A stretch of 64,000 nucleotides of DNA from Gracilaria vermiculophylla (GCA_019155205.2 JAHNZQ020000181.1:437008-501007); one strand, 5' to 3'. Shown: positions 1-11,568, numbered from the stretch's first letter. Notes: generated by a model from the sequence alone, not told the origin. A program made the numbers and translations.

Positions 1-261
1 TTGGTCAGTGGCGCAGGCGATTTGCGTCAGGTGCGTCGGAGAAAGGAATGGGCTGCCGCACAGATTTGCATCATGATGCTGCACGGTCTTTGTTGGGATT
101 GTCACAGCTTCGATAGATATGTCGCTGCGGGGGTGCTCAAATTGAGCCGGATGGCGTCTGCTGCGCTCAGAAACAGAAAATTGGGTACCCCAAAAACGGC
201 CTGCATGGGTCCTAAATGGCAGATCTTACATAAAATGTTAACGTGACCAAATCAAGCCTGT
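1..261. other. Unassigned left edge
   Basis: No gene, RNA or repeat recognised. The only open frame (81 codons) starts at a non-ATG codon and has no recognisable motif. The stretch ends where similarity to the 5' end of the Tc1-like family begins. Confidence 0.4.
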
Positions 262-1492
262 GAGAAGGGTACTGTACGCTAGATTTTGCACACAGTATGT
301 AGAATCGTTTCAAAAAGATATGTACACGGCCTTTTTTCTAGTAAAAATGGTTCGAGGTCCGCCACTTTCCAAGCAAGAACAGCTTGAAATCGTGTAGTAA
401 CACACCGAGAAGCATTCCAACAGTGCTATCGCTAAAACATTGAAGCGTTCTTGGGTCACAATAGCTACTTTTCGAAAAATTCCGACTCTATGCATTAGAA
501 CGATCTCCGAAACGCCCTAGGAAGCTCTGCCCAGCAGATAAAAGCGGAATTAAAAGAACGTTATGCAGAGGAAAAGTATCGTGCAAAAAAACTGGAATAA
601 ATCTCAATCTAAACTTGTTTAAATCAACAATATGAAGGCATATAAACAGCACAAATTTATTTAAATTTAAAAAATGAAAAACACTTTCTTTCTCCAATAC
701 CAACGCACGCAAAAGACAGTTGACTGGTATGCTGGAAAAGCTTACTGGAAAAGAACATGAAAAACTTTATTTTTACTGATGGAAAGAAGTTCAATTTCGA
801 CGGACCAGATTGCTACAAATATTATTTTCACGATCTTTGTAAGGAACCTCATGCGTTTCATACCAAGCATTCAGATGGAGGCTCTATAACGGTCTGGGCG
901 GGCATTTCTAAAAACTGTCTCACGAAAATTACATTTATGGAAAACATGAATGCAGAACAATATCGAAAAGTTCTACACAATTATTTGCTACCTTTTGGTT
1001 TATGTTTCAAAGAAGAAAATTAAAATTTTCAACAGGATAATGCGCCTGTGCACACTTCATCTTTAATCAAAAATTGGCTACAGGAGTCTGAAGTATCTGT
1101 TTTTGGGTGGACGGCAAGCTCGCCAGATTTTGAACCCAGTCGAAAACGTTTATACAATGCTGACACGGATGGTTTGTACGCATATAAGGCAACTTAATAC
1201 AGTTCTTGAACTCGAAAACTGTATTAAAAATTGCTTTAAATCTATAACAGTTTCTAATGTGCGAAAGTACATCAATTCGATGCCGAAATGCTGCAGTAGC
1301 GTTACAAAACTAAAAGGATGCAGAAGAAACCATTGAGCGTCGCACAGTAAATATTTGTTATTGATGATCATATGTTTTTGAAACGATTTTTTGACTTTCT
1401 TTTTTCTGAAACCTATTTTTGTAGGCAGAAAGTATACATTTGATAGTTTTTTTGAGATTTCATAGCATATCGTATGATTTTGAAACAGTCTG
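262..1492 (+). pseudogene. Tc1-like DDE transposon, copy A (decayed)
   Basis: Remnant of a Tc1/mariner-superfamily transposase, which cuts and pastes DNA at TA sites using a DDE/D active site. The N-terminal helix-turn-helix start is visible near 347-398 and runs into a stop. The catalytic core follows at 757-1336: a segment with F-T-D-G, then G-G-S-I-T-V-W-A-G-I-S, then, past a stop at 1021, Q-Q-D-N-A-P-V-H-T, and after a frameshift L-N-P-V-E-N-V. Several stops and at least one frame change make it dead. The right end carries a terminal repeat ending GAAACAGTCTG; the left terminal repeat is eroded. Three related copies lie at 1493-1880, 21863-23091 and 45649-46793. Confidence 0.85.
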
Positions 1493-1880
1493 TTTGAAAT
1501 GCTGTGAAATCTCAAAACAAACTGTTTATTTTGCATTCTTTCTGCTGTAAAACGCTGTTGCAGCATTTCGGCATTGCATTGATGTATTTTTCCACATTTC
1601 AAACTGTTTTAGATTTCCAGCAATTTTTAATGCAGTTTTTGAGTTAAAAAACTGCCTTTAGTTACCTTCCATGCCCATAAACAGTCTTTCCCAGCAGTCC
1701 TCAAACGTTATTGATTGAGTTCAAATTCAGTAAAAGCGCTGTTCACTCTAAAATAGAAACCTCTGATTCCAGTAGCCAGTTTTTGATTAACAATCCGATG
1801 TGTACAGGCACATTATCAAATTGAAAAGTAAAAAATACGTCATGGAAACATAAACGAAAAGGTAGCAAATAATTTTAAAG
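1493..1880 (-). pseudogene. Tc1-like transposon, copy A' (3' half, inverted)
   Basis: Reverse-strand fragment of the same Tc1-like family. Its C-terminal coding end (sequence matching the tail of copy A) lies at about 1530-1620, and it reads backwards to the V-L-H-N-Y-L-L-P-F segment near 1870. It abuts copy A tail to tail, forming a long imperfect palindrome with part of one end missing. It is cut off exactly where the LTR of element E1 begins, so E1 or a rearrangement truncated it. No intact reading frame survives. Confidence 0.8.
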
Positions 1881-2434
1881 TGTAGAACAGTGGCTCCTAA
1901 GGTAATATGGTGGTGTGGCTTTATGGCGTGATATTTCTAAGGAGGGCTCTTACTTTATTAACTGAGCCACATGGTGCACAACTCGGCGTGCATGTGCTAC
2001 AGTATCCTTCATGGGCGGTGGAATTTATATTTATTTTAATTAATTTTTGCGGGTAATTACTACAATAGTGAGACCTGCCGAGGCGGGCTCGCGGCTTGAT
2101 ATTTAATCTGCGGGTCGAGCTTCATTTCTGGGGAAGTAAACCAAGCACCGTTGAGTCTACGTCTGTTTTTCTGGTTGTAGACTCTCGTTGAACATCCTAA
2201 AGTTTTCTAAGCCGCCGATCCCCAGGTTGCCTCGTAGCAGCGCCTGTAGGAGCATTTTCCGCCCAGTTAACGTCCCCCTCCACTTGGTGTTTGCGGATCC
2301 CCTTTAAGAACTACCCCGGAGCACGACAGCGAGAACCGAAGACTACCTTTAGGAATAGGCGCCTTTTGAGTCAACAAAAACTCCTAACGGACGTTTTGCT
2401 CTACTACCTGGAAAGGAGAACTGACAGAACCACC
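1881..2434 (+). repeat. 5' LTR of E1
   Basis: Starts TGTAGAACAGTGG and ends ACCACC (expected ACCACA by comparison with other copies). It aligns along its full length with 8089-8641 (inverted), 18134-18686 (inverted), 20915-21474 and 49487-50039. As an LTR it would supply promoter and polyadenylation signals. Confidence 0.9.
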
Positions 2435-2436
2435 AC

Positions 2437-2447
2437 TGGTCTCGCGA
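2437..2447 (+). promoter_or_regulatory. Primer binding site of E1
   Basis: TGGTCTCGCGA begins two bases after the 5' LTR. A PBS beginning TGG fits pairing with the CCA end of a tRNA primer. E2 has TGGTCTCCCCA at the same place. The tRNA was not identified. Confidence 0.6.
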
Positions 2448-2589
2448 ATTCAAAGGTCAGTTTCCTAAAGGACTCACAAAAGTCGCGACAGAACAGTGTT
2501 TCTAGTTTGCAACGATCGGACCCCAACAGTGGAGTTCTTCCTTAAGGTGATTTGCAAGTGGACGAAAATCACCCCCGACCTACTCCTAT

Positions 2590-4990
2590 ATGAACCCCCT
2601 AAAACCTCTAATGGAAATCCCCCTACAGGACCCTCACACAACCGACTCTGATGGTGGGCGCAGCACGCGCAGCGCTCCCCAGGAGATTGCCGTGAGAGTG
2701 GAGGACCCTGAAAGTCTCCTTAGGAATTCTGGCTCCTCGGTGGAGCGTTCCAGGAATCGTCTTAGGAGAATTCACGATCGGATGAAAGCGGAATCCCCCG
2801 CGACACCTCTGGAGAACGCCGACGTAGAGGTTAAAGAACTGCACACGGCATCGCAGCCGTCATCTCAGAAGCTGCAGGGACGAGACCACCAGGAGGCTAA
2901 CTCCCTCCTGGAGTCGCTGGCACCGCGCCTTACGGATTGGCTCTCTCAGGAGCTGTTAGAAAGAATACCTGCACGTGTTGAAGCACACTTCGGAGCGCGC
3001 AGCCACGTCCTTGTGGAGTAAATAGCAATTGAGAGCGCTCATCGTGCTGTGGATGCTTTGCTGCATTCCGACCCCTTCCTAGAAGCGATCTCAGATGTTA
3101 TGCGTGCGGAGGTTCGTTCCCAAACTGCGCAGCTGCTCCCCGCAGCGGCGTTTCAAATTCACTCTTTCGTACAGGAGAGGTTACCTTTATCAACACCTAA
3201 GGTGACCCCGGGCAAAGAAGGAAAGGATACTGCCGCCCCCTACGCCAAAGAAGGAAAGGATACTGCCATAAGGAAACGGGACCACCTCGGGAATATTGCT
3301 ATACACCGTATGGACCTGATTCACTGCGAAGGAGGACAGGATACCGGTTGCGAAGAAATTCACCCAAGGAGGGAAAAACAGGATACTCCTCTGGTGGATT
3401 GCGATAACGCGGGTATCGTCAGTCACCCAGACCACCTAAAGGAAAGACGCCGAAAGAAAGGGAGAAAGAAAAGAAGAAAGCAAGACACTGATTCGGAGAT
3501 AAGCTCAGACTCTGAATCTGTAAACAGCTCCAGCTCTGAGGGCAGTATACCTCCAAGGGAAATAAGCAGAAGGGTGAGGGATTTTGTCCCGCTTAACGAC
3601 CTTCGCCAAAGTGGTGGATTCCGATACCTACAGGTTGAATGATCGCTCCACTCTTTGCGAAGTGTCGGTCGTTAAGCGATTCATGACGATCCAGCGCCGC
3701 GTGGACATTCAAATGAAGAAACAACCCTTCCCAGGTGAGGACTCCATCTCGGTATTGAAGTTTCTCACACGCTTCCGTTCAACGTGTAATACCAATGGTG
3801 TTCATGAAGGTGCCGCAGTATGGTGCTTTCAGTTCCACCTCACAGGTCACGCGCACTTGCTGGTGCAGCCACGCCTTACAGGGGAGAGCACCATTGTGGA
3901 TGATCCTGGAACGGAGATCTTGACGACGTACCCGGAGGTGGTGAATTTCCTCCTCAAAAGGTACGCAACGGACGAGGTGATAGCAGATGCTGAGGGTGAA
4001 GTCACCTCCTATAGGCATAACACGGGAATGACCGAGACGGAGTTCTCAGAGACGCTGTGGACGAAGGCCCTACGGTGTGGGAACGTGTACTCCGAATGGC
4101 GATTGAAGTCGTTGTTAGTCAAGGGACTCCTCCCTCGATCCGCGCCAGGGTGCGTAATCACTTGACAACGCACCCAAAGACCTCCTACACGTAGCTAGCA
4201 CGTTTCGCGGAATCCTATGGGGATACCAACCGTGCCGCTCGTCGCAGCCACGCTCCAGTTTCGGAAAAATCGGCGACCTCAAGGAACCGTCGGGCATCCG
4301 CCCTGACGCCGGACTCCAGCACCTCAGAGGAGGATGACGACCTCATGCTCGTGGGAGAGCAAAAGGCCCTTGCCCTCACATACGGCTCATCTCAGGGAGC
4401 ACCGTTCAGGAACAGGACACCCTCGTCTCCCACTTCCTACGCCTCGGCAGGATCTTACAGGGGTTTATGATTTGCGATCCTTCGAGATTACCCACCGCCT
4501 TGCAGGATTTGCTTGTCTCGAGAGCCAGTACATTGTACGACTCTCACGCCGGCGATGAGGGCCGCCATCCTGCAGGAACGGGAAATGGTCTTCCAGGACC
4601 CGAAGGACACACCATGGGAGAGCAAAAGTTAACAAACCGCGTATCGAGACATGCGCTACCCCAAGGAAACTACGGTTATCGGGCTCCACTGGGAGTGCAG
4701 CATTTTCCACTGTCACTTGCGCCGTCAGGCCAGGAGCTGTTATCCAAACAGGTTGCACCTCAGAAGAACACGTCGCATCTCGATGCACATCCGCAGCAGC
4801 CGTCCCCTACTGAAGCTCAGGCCCCCCCCAACTAGGAAAACCCTCAGGGCCACGCGTAGAGGCTCCTCGCGGCTATTTACCATCGAGCCTCAGCTCCACG
4901 GATTCTGCCTTTTGGAACGGGGGAGAAGCCGTCTGCTCCGTCGGCGAAGAATCGGCGGGCCCCCCAATCCCGTTGGACCCATTCGACGCC
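2590..4990 (+). pseudogene. E1 gag (broken)
   Basis: Capsid/nucleocapsid precursor of E1. The start M-N-P-L-K-P matches the E2 gag start at 17977. The first frame ends at a TAA at 3019-3021 where E2 has a GAA codon; the frame then continues to 3642 and, shifted, from 3584 to 4165. The 3700-4160 part is the retrotransposon gag core (F-L-T-R-F-R-S, then T-E-T-E-F). A Cys/His knuckle-like segment follows near 4485-4545. Lys/Glu-rich repeats (G-K-D-T-A) lie near 3210-3400. Several private stops make this copy non-functional. Confidence 0.8.
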
Positions 4991-7900
4991 TTTCAGGACT
5001 CTGTTTGTAGGCCCCGCTGTGAGAATTACAAAGTTTTCGCCGCTATCGAATGTTCCGCGCTCGCCTCTATCATGGTGTTGTCGACGTTCTGCCACGGTCT
5101 ACTCTCGGCTCCTTAAAGACTGGCAAGCTCCCTACGGTGCGCGATGCGTCGCGGCGAGCATTGAATATCCTCGGTGCGGTACCACTGTATCTCTGGTTGG
5201 GCTCCTTACAGGTGAAAGTGTGGTTCCTCGCGGCGACCAACTTGGCCGCATAATGCATATTGAGCACTTCCTTTGTGGATCGGTATGTATGTGCAAGTTA
5301 ACCATGCCTGCGGAAGGTGACGTTTCACGACGCCACCCCTGTAGGTATCGTGTCCGCATCTCCAGGACCGGACGCAAACGCGCGTCACGTGGGTAATCTT
5401 CCAAAAGAGACGCAGTCGAAAAGCTCCGAATGGTGAAGAGTATCGAAATACCCGCGAGGTGTCAGGCCGGAGTTTGGGTGCAAGCCTCTGTATCTAGTCT
5501 TTCATTCATACAGGGGAGTCCACATCTGACAACGAAGCAGCACTCCATGATGGCGAGCGATGTTATGGAAATAGTGCCGAACATTTCCTTCAGAGTCGTG
5601 GTCGCCAACCTGAAGGAGTCGTGGTATCCGACCTGAAGGAGTCGCCGTTACGGCTCCAGAAAGGAATTGTCGTCGGACTGGCACTACCCGCCCCTGCAGT
5701 ACAGGCTCACCTTCCTCGTGTGGAAGACCTCGTGGATCGCTATGCAATCGCCACCAAGGAGGCTGAAGCGACTTCAACGACTCCAGAGGAAGAGAATCCT
5801 GCTACCTCGCAGGAGAAGCTCCAAATTGGCGATGATTTCGAAGAGTATTGCCATAAGATAGTGGAGATGCTATCCACCTTTGATGACATATGGTCTGGTC
5901 GCCTGGGTCAAGTTACCCATGCCAATCACAGGATCCAGCTTACACCGGATGCGAAACCGGTACATCAACTCCCAGGGAGGGCCGGACCCCATGCGCGCAA
6001 CTTCGAACGCGATGAGGTCCACCGGATGCTGGACAAGGGCGTTATCGAGCCTTCCAATTCCGAATGGGCCTCCCTGATGGTGTTAATGGGGAAGAAAGAT
6101 GGCTCCCTGAGGTTTGGTATTGACTATAGACGCCTCAACGAGGTGACGGAATGCGATTCGTACCCGATACCCCGTATGGATGAATGTATCGACATCCTAG
6201 GTGATGCGTCCGTTTTCTTTACGCTCGATTACAACAGTGGCTACCGTCAGATTGAGATCGACGACTCCAATAAGGATAAGACAAAGTTCACCTCGCACTG
6301 TGGAGCTTTCAGATTCCTAAGGATGCCATTTGGATTGAAGAATGCACTCGGTACGTTCCAACGAGCGGTGGACATAATCCTGTCAAAGGTGAAGTTGTAG
6401 TACGCCTTGGCGTATATCGATGATGTCATCATGTACTCCCGCAGCGTGGAGGAGCACTTCATGCATGTGAATCACATGCTCAAACTTCTGGAGGATGCTG
6501 GTCTCAGCTTAAAGCTGAAGAAATATTTGTTTTTCAAGTCCTCGGTGTATCACCTGGAACAAGTTGTTCTCCCGGGTCGCCTACAAGTTTGCACAGACAC
6601 GTAGGACGCCATCAAGGAAGCTCATCCTCCCACAAACCAGACGGAGCTCTGCTCCTTTCTGGGGTGGTATAATGTTTCCCGGAGATTTGTCCCTAACTTT
6701 TACCGTATCGCGGCGCCGTTAAATCGCCTCTTGGAGAAGGACAAGCCGACAAAATAGGCTATCTTGACGGACGAAGAGTTTGTAGCCTTTAACAACCTGA
6801 AGGGGAGACTGAAACAGCCACCGATCTTAGTATTCCCGAAGCGACACGGCCGAATGGTGCTGTAAATAGACGTCTGAAAATACCAGGTCGGGTGTGCCCT
6901 CCTACAGGAGCAGTTTGAAGGTGGATTTCAACCTATCTGATACTGGAGTTGCAGCCTCACACCTACGGAACGGAATTATTCCACTTCGGAGCGCAAATGT
7001 CTCGCCATCGTCTGGGCGGTGTTGCTTTTACGCTCATACCTGGAAGGCGCGCGTTTCACTCCGAGGATGGAACTCACACAATTAAAGTGAATACTGTCTT
7101 TGACAGATGCTTCCAGCCGCATGGAAAGGTGGAGACTATGCCTCCTGGAGTTCGAGTTTGACATCGAGCAGCGAAGACAACACACCCTTGGAGGACACAA
7201 TTCTATTTCTGGTCATCCAGGAAGCCAACGAGAAAGAAGGATCCGATAGAGAATGTTTGGAATGCTGTGAACCTAGAGGATAGTACAGTGGGCTCTCTGA
7301 GGTGATGGCCCTTGTTGAGTAGGAGAAAGAAGTTCTTCACATCTCCATAGTGGACTTCCTGAAGGAGCAGAGTACAGATGCGTACTGCAAGGAGTGCCTC
7401 GCCACTGTAGGGAGTCTAACATCTTCATTCGATGTCGACCGGAACGGCATACTCGTACGTCGTGCTTCCCTGGATGGAGCTCTCCATAAGTTGGTCCCGA
7501 CGAGACTACGGGCGAGGGTGCTGTATCTCTCGCACTACCCTCTCCTCGCTTGGCACCCCAGTGGATCGTGTATGTATTTCACCATTCGAAGGGAGTTCAA
7601 TTCGCCGAATATGGCTAATGACACCTTCCAAACGGTAATGGATTGTTATTCGTGCGCCGCCGCTAGGAGGAATATCTTTCGAATCCGGACGCCACTCACT
7701 CTATTTGCATCTTCAGGACCTTTATGGTTCATGGCCATGGATATTTTGGGCCCTCTTCCCAAGAAGGAGCGAAGGTACCGATTTTTACCCGTGATCACTG
7801 ATCGTTTCTCAAAGACCACGCGCGCCATTCCCCTCCGGAGCACCACTGCAGCAGCAATTGCTGAAACCTTTCTGGAGCACTGGGCTTACCCATATGAGAC

Positions 7901-8088
7901 CCAGTTGTATCTCCTTACGGACAACGGAACCCAGTTCGCGTCGAAGCTATTCAGCGCCATCTCTGGAATGCTGGGGATGAAACAGTTGTTTACAAATTGC
8001 CTATTATCTTCAGACCAACGGACAAGCGGAGAGGTTCAACAAGACCATCGCCTCGAGGCTAAAGCACTACGTCGCGGACCACTAGAAG
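4991..8088 (+). pseudogene. E1 pol: protease remnant, RT, RNase H, integrase (broken)
   Basis: Polyprotein that would process, reverse transcribe and integrate E1. The protease is eroded (no D-T-G seen). RT is open at 5621-6400, including F-G-I-D-Y-R-R-L-N and L-R-M-P-F-G-L-K-N-A, then a TAG at 6398-6400 directly before Y-A-L-A-Y-I-D-D. RNase H is fragmentary at 6780-7090. Integrase resumes at 7350: zinc-binding H/C residues near 7530-7660, A-M-D at about 7736, then T-D-N-G-T-Q at about 7917. Reading continues to a TAG at 8083-8085, inside the target site of E2. Confidence 0.85.
8084..8088. repeat. Target-site duplication of E2 (AGAAG)
   Basis: AGAAG precedes the E2 LTR at 8089 and recurs at 18687-18691 after the other LTR. 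The uninterrupted site (CACTAGAAGGATTGG) is preserved in E2 itself at about 12406-12420 on the minus strand, confirming the junction. Confidence 0.95.
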
Positions 8089-8641
8089 TGTGGTACTGTC
8101 AGCCCTCTTCTCGAGATAGTAAAGCATAACGTCCGTTAGGAGTTTTTGTTGACTCCAAAGGTGCGTGTTCCTAAAGGTGGTCTCCGGTATCCGCTGTCGC
8201 AAGCCGGGAAATTCTTAAAGGGGATCCGCAAACACCAAGCGGAGGGGGAGGTTCACTGGGCGGAAAATGCTCCTTCAGGCGCTGCTATGATGCGACCCGG
8301 GGATTGGCGGCTTAGAAACCTGAGTTGATCGAAAAGAGACTCCAACCGGAAAAGTAGATGAAGACTCAAGGGTGCTTGTCTTTACTTCCCCAGAGGTGGT
8401 GCTCAACCGGCAGATTAAGTATCGAACAAGGAGCCCCCCTCCGCAGATCTCACTATTATAGTAATTACCTGCATAACTTAACTAAAAGAAATAATAATTC
8501 TACCGTCTCTTAAGTGTACTGTAGCGCACACGGGCGGAATTTTGCATCACGTGGCCCAGCTAATAGAATACGAGCCCTCCTTTGGAATAGTATGCCATAA
8601 GGCCACACCACCGTTTTCGCCTTAGGAGCCACTGTACTACA
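8089..8641 (-). repeat. 3' LTR of E2
   Basis: Reads TGTGGTACTGTCAG ... CCACTGTACTACA on the plus strand; the reverse complement is the E1 LTR sequence. It is 553 bp and lies downstream of pol in the sense of E2. Confidence 0.9.
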
Positions 8642-8643
8642 TA

Positions 8644-8654
8644 CCCCCTTTCCT
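8644..8654 (-). promoter_or_regulatory. Polypurine tract of E2
   Basis: AGGAAAGGGGG on the minus strand, two bases before the 3' LTR. The identical tract lies at 20902-20912 in E1. It would prime plus-strand DNA synthesis. Confidence 0.75.
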
Positions 8655-8657
8655 GAA

Positions 8658-11330
8658 TTGCACCACGTCTTCGAGGGGCATCATCCTAATTGTTGCTCCC
8701 CGGGATGGCTCCAATACGTGTTGAAACCAGTGCGGCCTCCGGCGATTGGCACGTTCTCTCCTCCAGGCGTTCCTCCCTTCCTTCATACTCCTGCGCGGCG
8801 TATTGTCGCAGGCTCGCGTTTCATCTCTTGCGGCGTTTGTGGGCCCAGGTCCTACTCAACCCGGCTGCGTCTCCTCTTTCTTGGTGTCACCCGTTGTTGC
8901 TTCCGCGCCAGTCAGTGGCGCGAGTGTCTGCGCCTTCCGGCGTGCCCTGCGCGGTGCAAGCGCGCAACTTCCGTGGACGGAGCGTGGGTCACTCCCGAGG
9001 GGATACCGACCCCCTGGAGGCACTCGCCAATCCGATTCCTGTGAGGCTTCTTCTCTCGGAAACACCTGCTCCCTCGCGTCCGCTCATCCCATCTCCGTGA
9101 AAGGGCAAGACTCATAATCCTCTCGTCCGCATCCCTGTCGTTCTCCGTTGAATATGAACGCGCGCCTCGCTGTGGTGCTCCCTACCTCGCCTGATTCCCG
9201 TCGCCCGGCTTCTCCTCGAATTCAACGATGGCGGATGGGCTGGGCTCCCTCCTCAGTGGTGCATTTAACCTCGAGTCGTTCAGCAAGTGGTGTCAAATCT
9301 CTCTCCTCAGGTGCTACCACGCGTTTGGTCGCCATCCATCCAGCTTCCTACACCTTTGACATGTCTTCTTCGACTCAGGCGCCTACATCTCCATCGAATC
9401 CTGAGGTGTACCACACCTCGACAGGTGCACCGTTCCGTCCAGAATAACATTTCGATCATCGCACCAGGCGAGTTTTCGTCCCGTTCCACGACAGGCGCGT
9501 GAGTCTCCCGTGTCCCGTGGAGGATTACATTCACCACTTCGTCCCATACCTTCAGGCGATGCGATTCTGCGCCGTACCGGAGGTTGCGTGGAACTACCAG
9601 AAGCGAAAGCGCGCGGATGCTTATCGCGCTCACTGGGTTCATACTCCGGTGCACGGTGACAACGCTCCAACCACGGTGGGACACTGCGATACTCCATATA
9701 TGTGGTGCGCTGAGGATTGAGACATCCAGGCGCGACTCCAGGTACTGCTCCACAGAAAGAGCTCGCACCAGGGAGCGAGGCGACCTGGAAGCATTGCCGA
9801 TGGGCGCTCTGCTCTTGCGGTATTGCTCTTTGATCCCCCATACGATCGCCTCTACTGGCTCACTCAGAATCGATGATGGACGCACCTTGCGGACGAGACT
9901 CGAGTGCGCACCGCTTTCGGGTACTTCCATGGGTGGCATAACACGGAATTCCATGACATGCCTTTGGGGAGCGTCCGAAGTACTACCTCAAGGTAAATGA
10001 CTCCTGGAGAGACCACTGGGTATCCCCAAAACTCTACGTGGCGACGCCCATGACCTTCGCGTATCACTCCTCCGAGGTCCTGGATCCCCATGACTCCCTA
10101 GCGTGGTTTGTCATGTTGGTCGCCTCGACGGAGCTCGCGGTCGGCACCTTGATGGCGTATCTCCAGGCAGCGGACGAAGGTGTAACCTCTTATACTCGAT
10201 GCTGCGACGGCCGCCTCTACTGGGACTCGTCATATCAGCCGACCGCCGGGCGTTTGCTACCCTTTTCAGCGTCCATCATACGGGTCCTGCGCTCCTTCGG
10301 CATCCATAACCTTGTTAAGGGCACCGCATGGAGTGATTCCGAGGCGGAGACGCTGTTGGATTACAACCTCCAAGTCGCGTGGAATGACACGCCGGGTTTC
10401 CTCTGGTACGACTACGGCGAGGAAAAGTTCTACCCCATTGTGAGGAGTCCTAACGGAGACGATGACGGGCGAGCATACCCTGCCTTTGCCCGTCTGGCGC
10501 CTTTTGGGATTTCTCAGGTGCCACGGCTCCGAGTATCCGACTACGACCCCTTGATGGAGAGCCTGGCGCATGATGCGCCCCGTCCGTTACCGGCTCCGTC
10601 CCGGGATATGGGCGCACCCCTTGAGGAGATAACTTCGCGGCCCGCCGCAGTGCTGAGTGATCCCACAGTGGTAGCCACTGTTGATAGTTCAAATGGTGAA
10701 CTGTGCGCCCTGTGTCACAAGAGAGTATAGCGCAAATAGCTCATCTGTTTTCCAACAGCCACCCCATCTCCTATGGAACAGGACGAAATTGCTCCCTTCC
10801 CGGTACCTTCGGCCCCAATGATGCAACCCCGATTGAGGAGCGTCCCTGCGCCTGTTCTTTGCCCTTGCCTGCGGGAAAAACCAGTTCCCGCACCGCCGTC
10901 ACCTCCGATGTCACCGACTCCGTCCTTGGCTTTGCCGACCTCCACTGTGGAGCCTGTGGAATCCCACCGTGGAGCCCTTGTCCCAGCTGGTCCGCCGTCT
11001 GCGGCTCCTTCGGTGGCGGTTGATGCGCCGTCAACGGAGGTGGCCACATCGGCTGCACCGTCGGGAGGAGTCCCCTCTGGGGCTCTATAGGCTGCCTTCC
11101 AGGAGTTGGTGCAGGCGTGCCTGGTGATAGACCGTCCTGCTCCGGCTTGTCCTGTAGAGGCTCTGCGCCAGGCGCGTGCTTGGGTCTTAGAGCTCCACAA
11201 GGCCCGGGCAGACCGAGCCTCGATGGCGGCCCTCAAGGGAATTTTGTCCGAGTTCTTCGATAGCCAAGCACTCACGGGGAAAGCGCGCCTCGAAGCGGAG
11301 TATTCAACGCGATTCGAGACCTGTAGATGA
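8658..11330 (+). pseudogene. Antisense accessory gene (aORF) of E2
   Basis: Coding-like sequence on the strand opposite to gag-pol, between the chromodomain and the 3' LTR. Frames are broken early: a segment from 8690 to 9100, one from about 9225, and a Trp/Tyr-rich stretch at 9830-9960 that shifts frame near 9960. The best part is open from about 9960 to 10730 (no ATG at 10038, where a GTG lies). It then continues in frame, across the 79-bp insertion at 10679, into a Pro-rich segment at 10773-11090 and a helical tail at 11091-11330 after one stop. The Pro-rich and helical parts match 19793-20404 in E1 closely. No known domain recognised. Antisense ORFs in this position are known from some plant Ty3/gypsy elements. 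Function unknown. Confidence 0.65.
10679..10757 (+). mobile_element. 79-bp TG...CA insertion with intron-like borders
   Basis: Begins TGTTGATAG and ends TTCCAACA, flanked by the duplication GCCAC (10674-10678 and 10758-10762). The homologous place in E1 (about 20326-20342, minus strand) reads straight through as V-A-A-L-S-P-M, where E2 without the insert would read V-A-T-P-S-P-M, so the empty site is seen. Unspliced, it adds stops. GTGAAC at 10696 and CAACAG ending at 10758 would define a 63-bp intron with a pyrimidine-rich end. Removing it keeps frame, and the last G comes from the target duplication. A related copy lies at 55171-55247. Confidence 0.75.
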
Positions 11331-11568
11331 TAGAACCCTGACCAATAAAAGATCCTTCGGATGGAGCAGAGGCTCAGTGAACAGTAGTTTCAATATGCAT
11401 AGGCCGTGCCTGCGTGCTCAACGACACGAAGTGCCGCCGTGGGTGCATGCGAAAAGCGAGCAACAGCATCCTGGAGGCGAAAAAGATAACTCCAGGTAAA
11501 GGAAAGACGGCGGAGACGAAAAACATCTCCGGATGGGGGCCCCTCCCCCCTTTTCTAAACGGAAACGC
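11331..11568. other. Spacer between E2 chromodomain and aORF end
   Basis: About 240 bp where the two converging reading directions of E2 end. No motif recognised; a CT-rich stretch at about 11540-11560 probably belongs to the 3' untranslated region. Confidence 0.4.

Larger units (their letters stand above)
1881..8088 (+). mobile_element. Ty3/gypsy chromovirus E1, left part
   Basis: LTR retrotransposon with the order LTR, primer site, gag, protease, RT, RNase H, integrase. The element is cut inside integrase by E2 and continues at 18692. Joined length without E2 is about 9 kb. The outer flanking 5-mers (TAAAG before 1881, CAATC after 21474) do not match, so a target duplication is not visible and one edge may have been rearranged. 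All coding parts contain stops or shifts. Confidence 0.9.
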
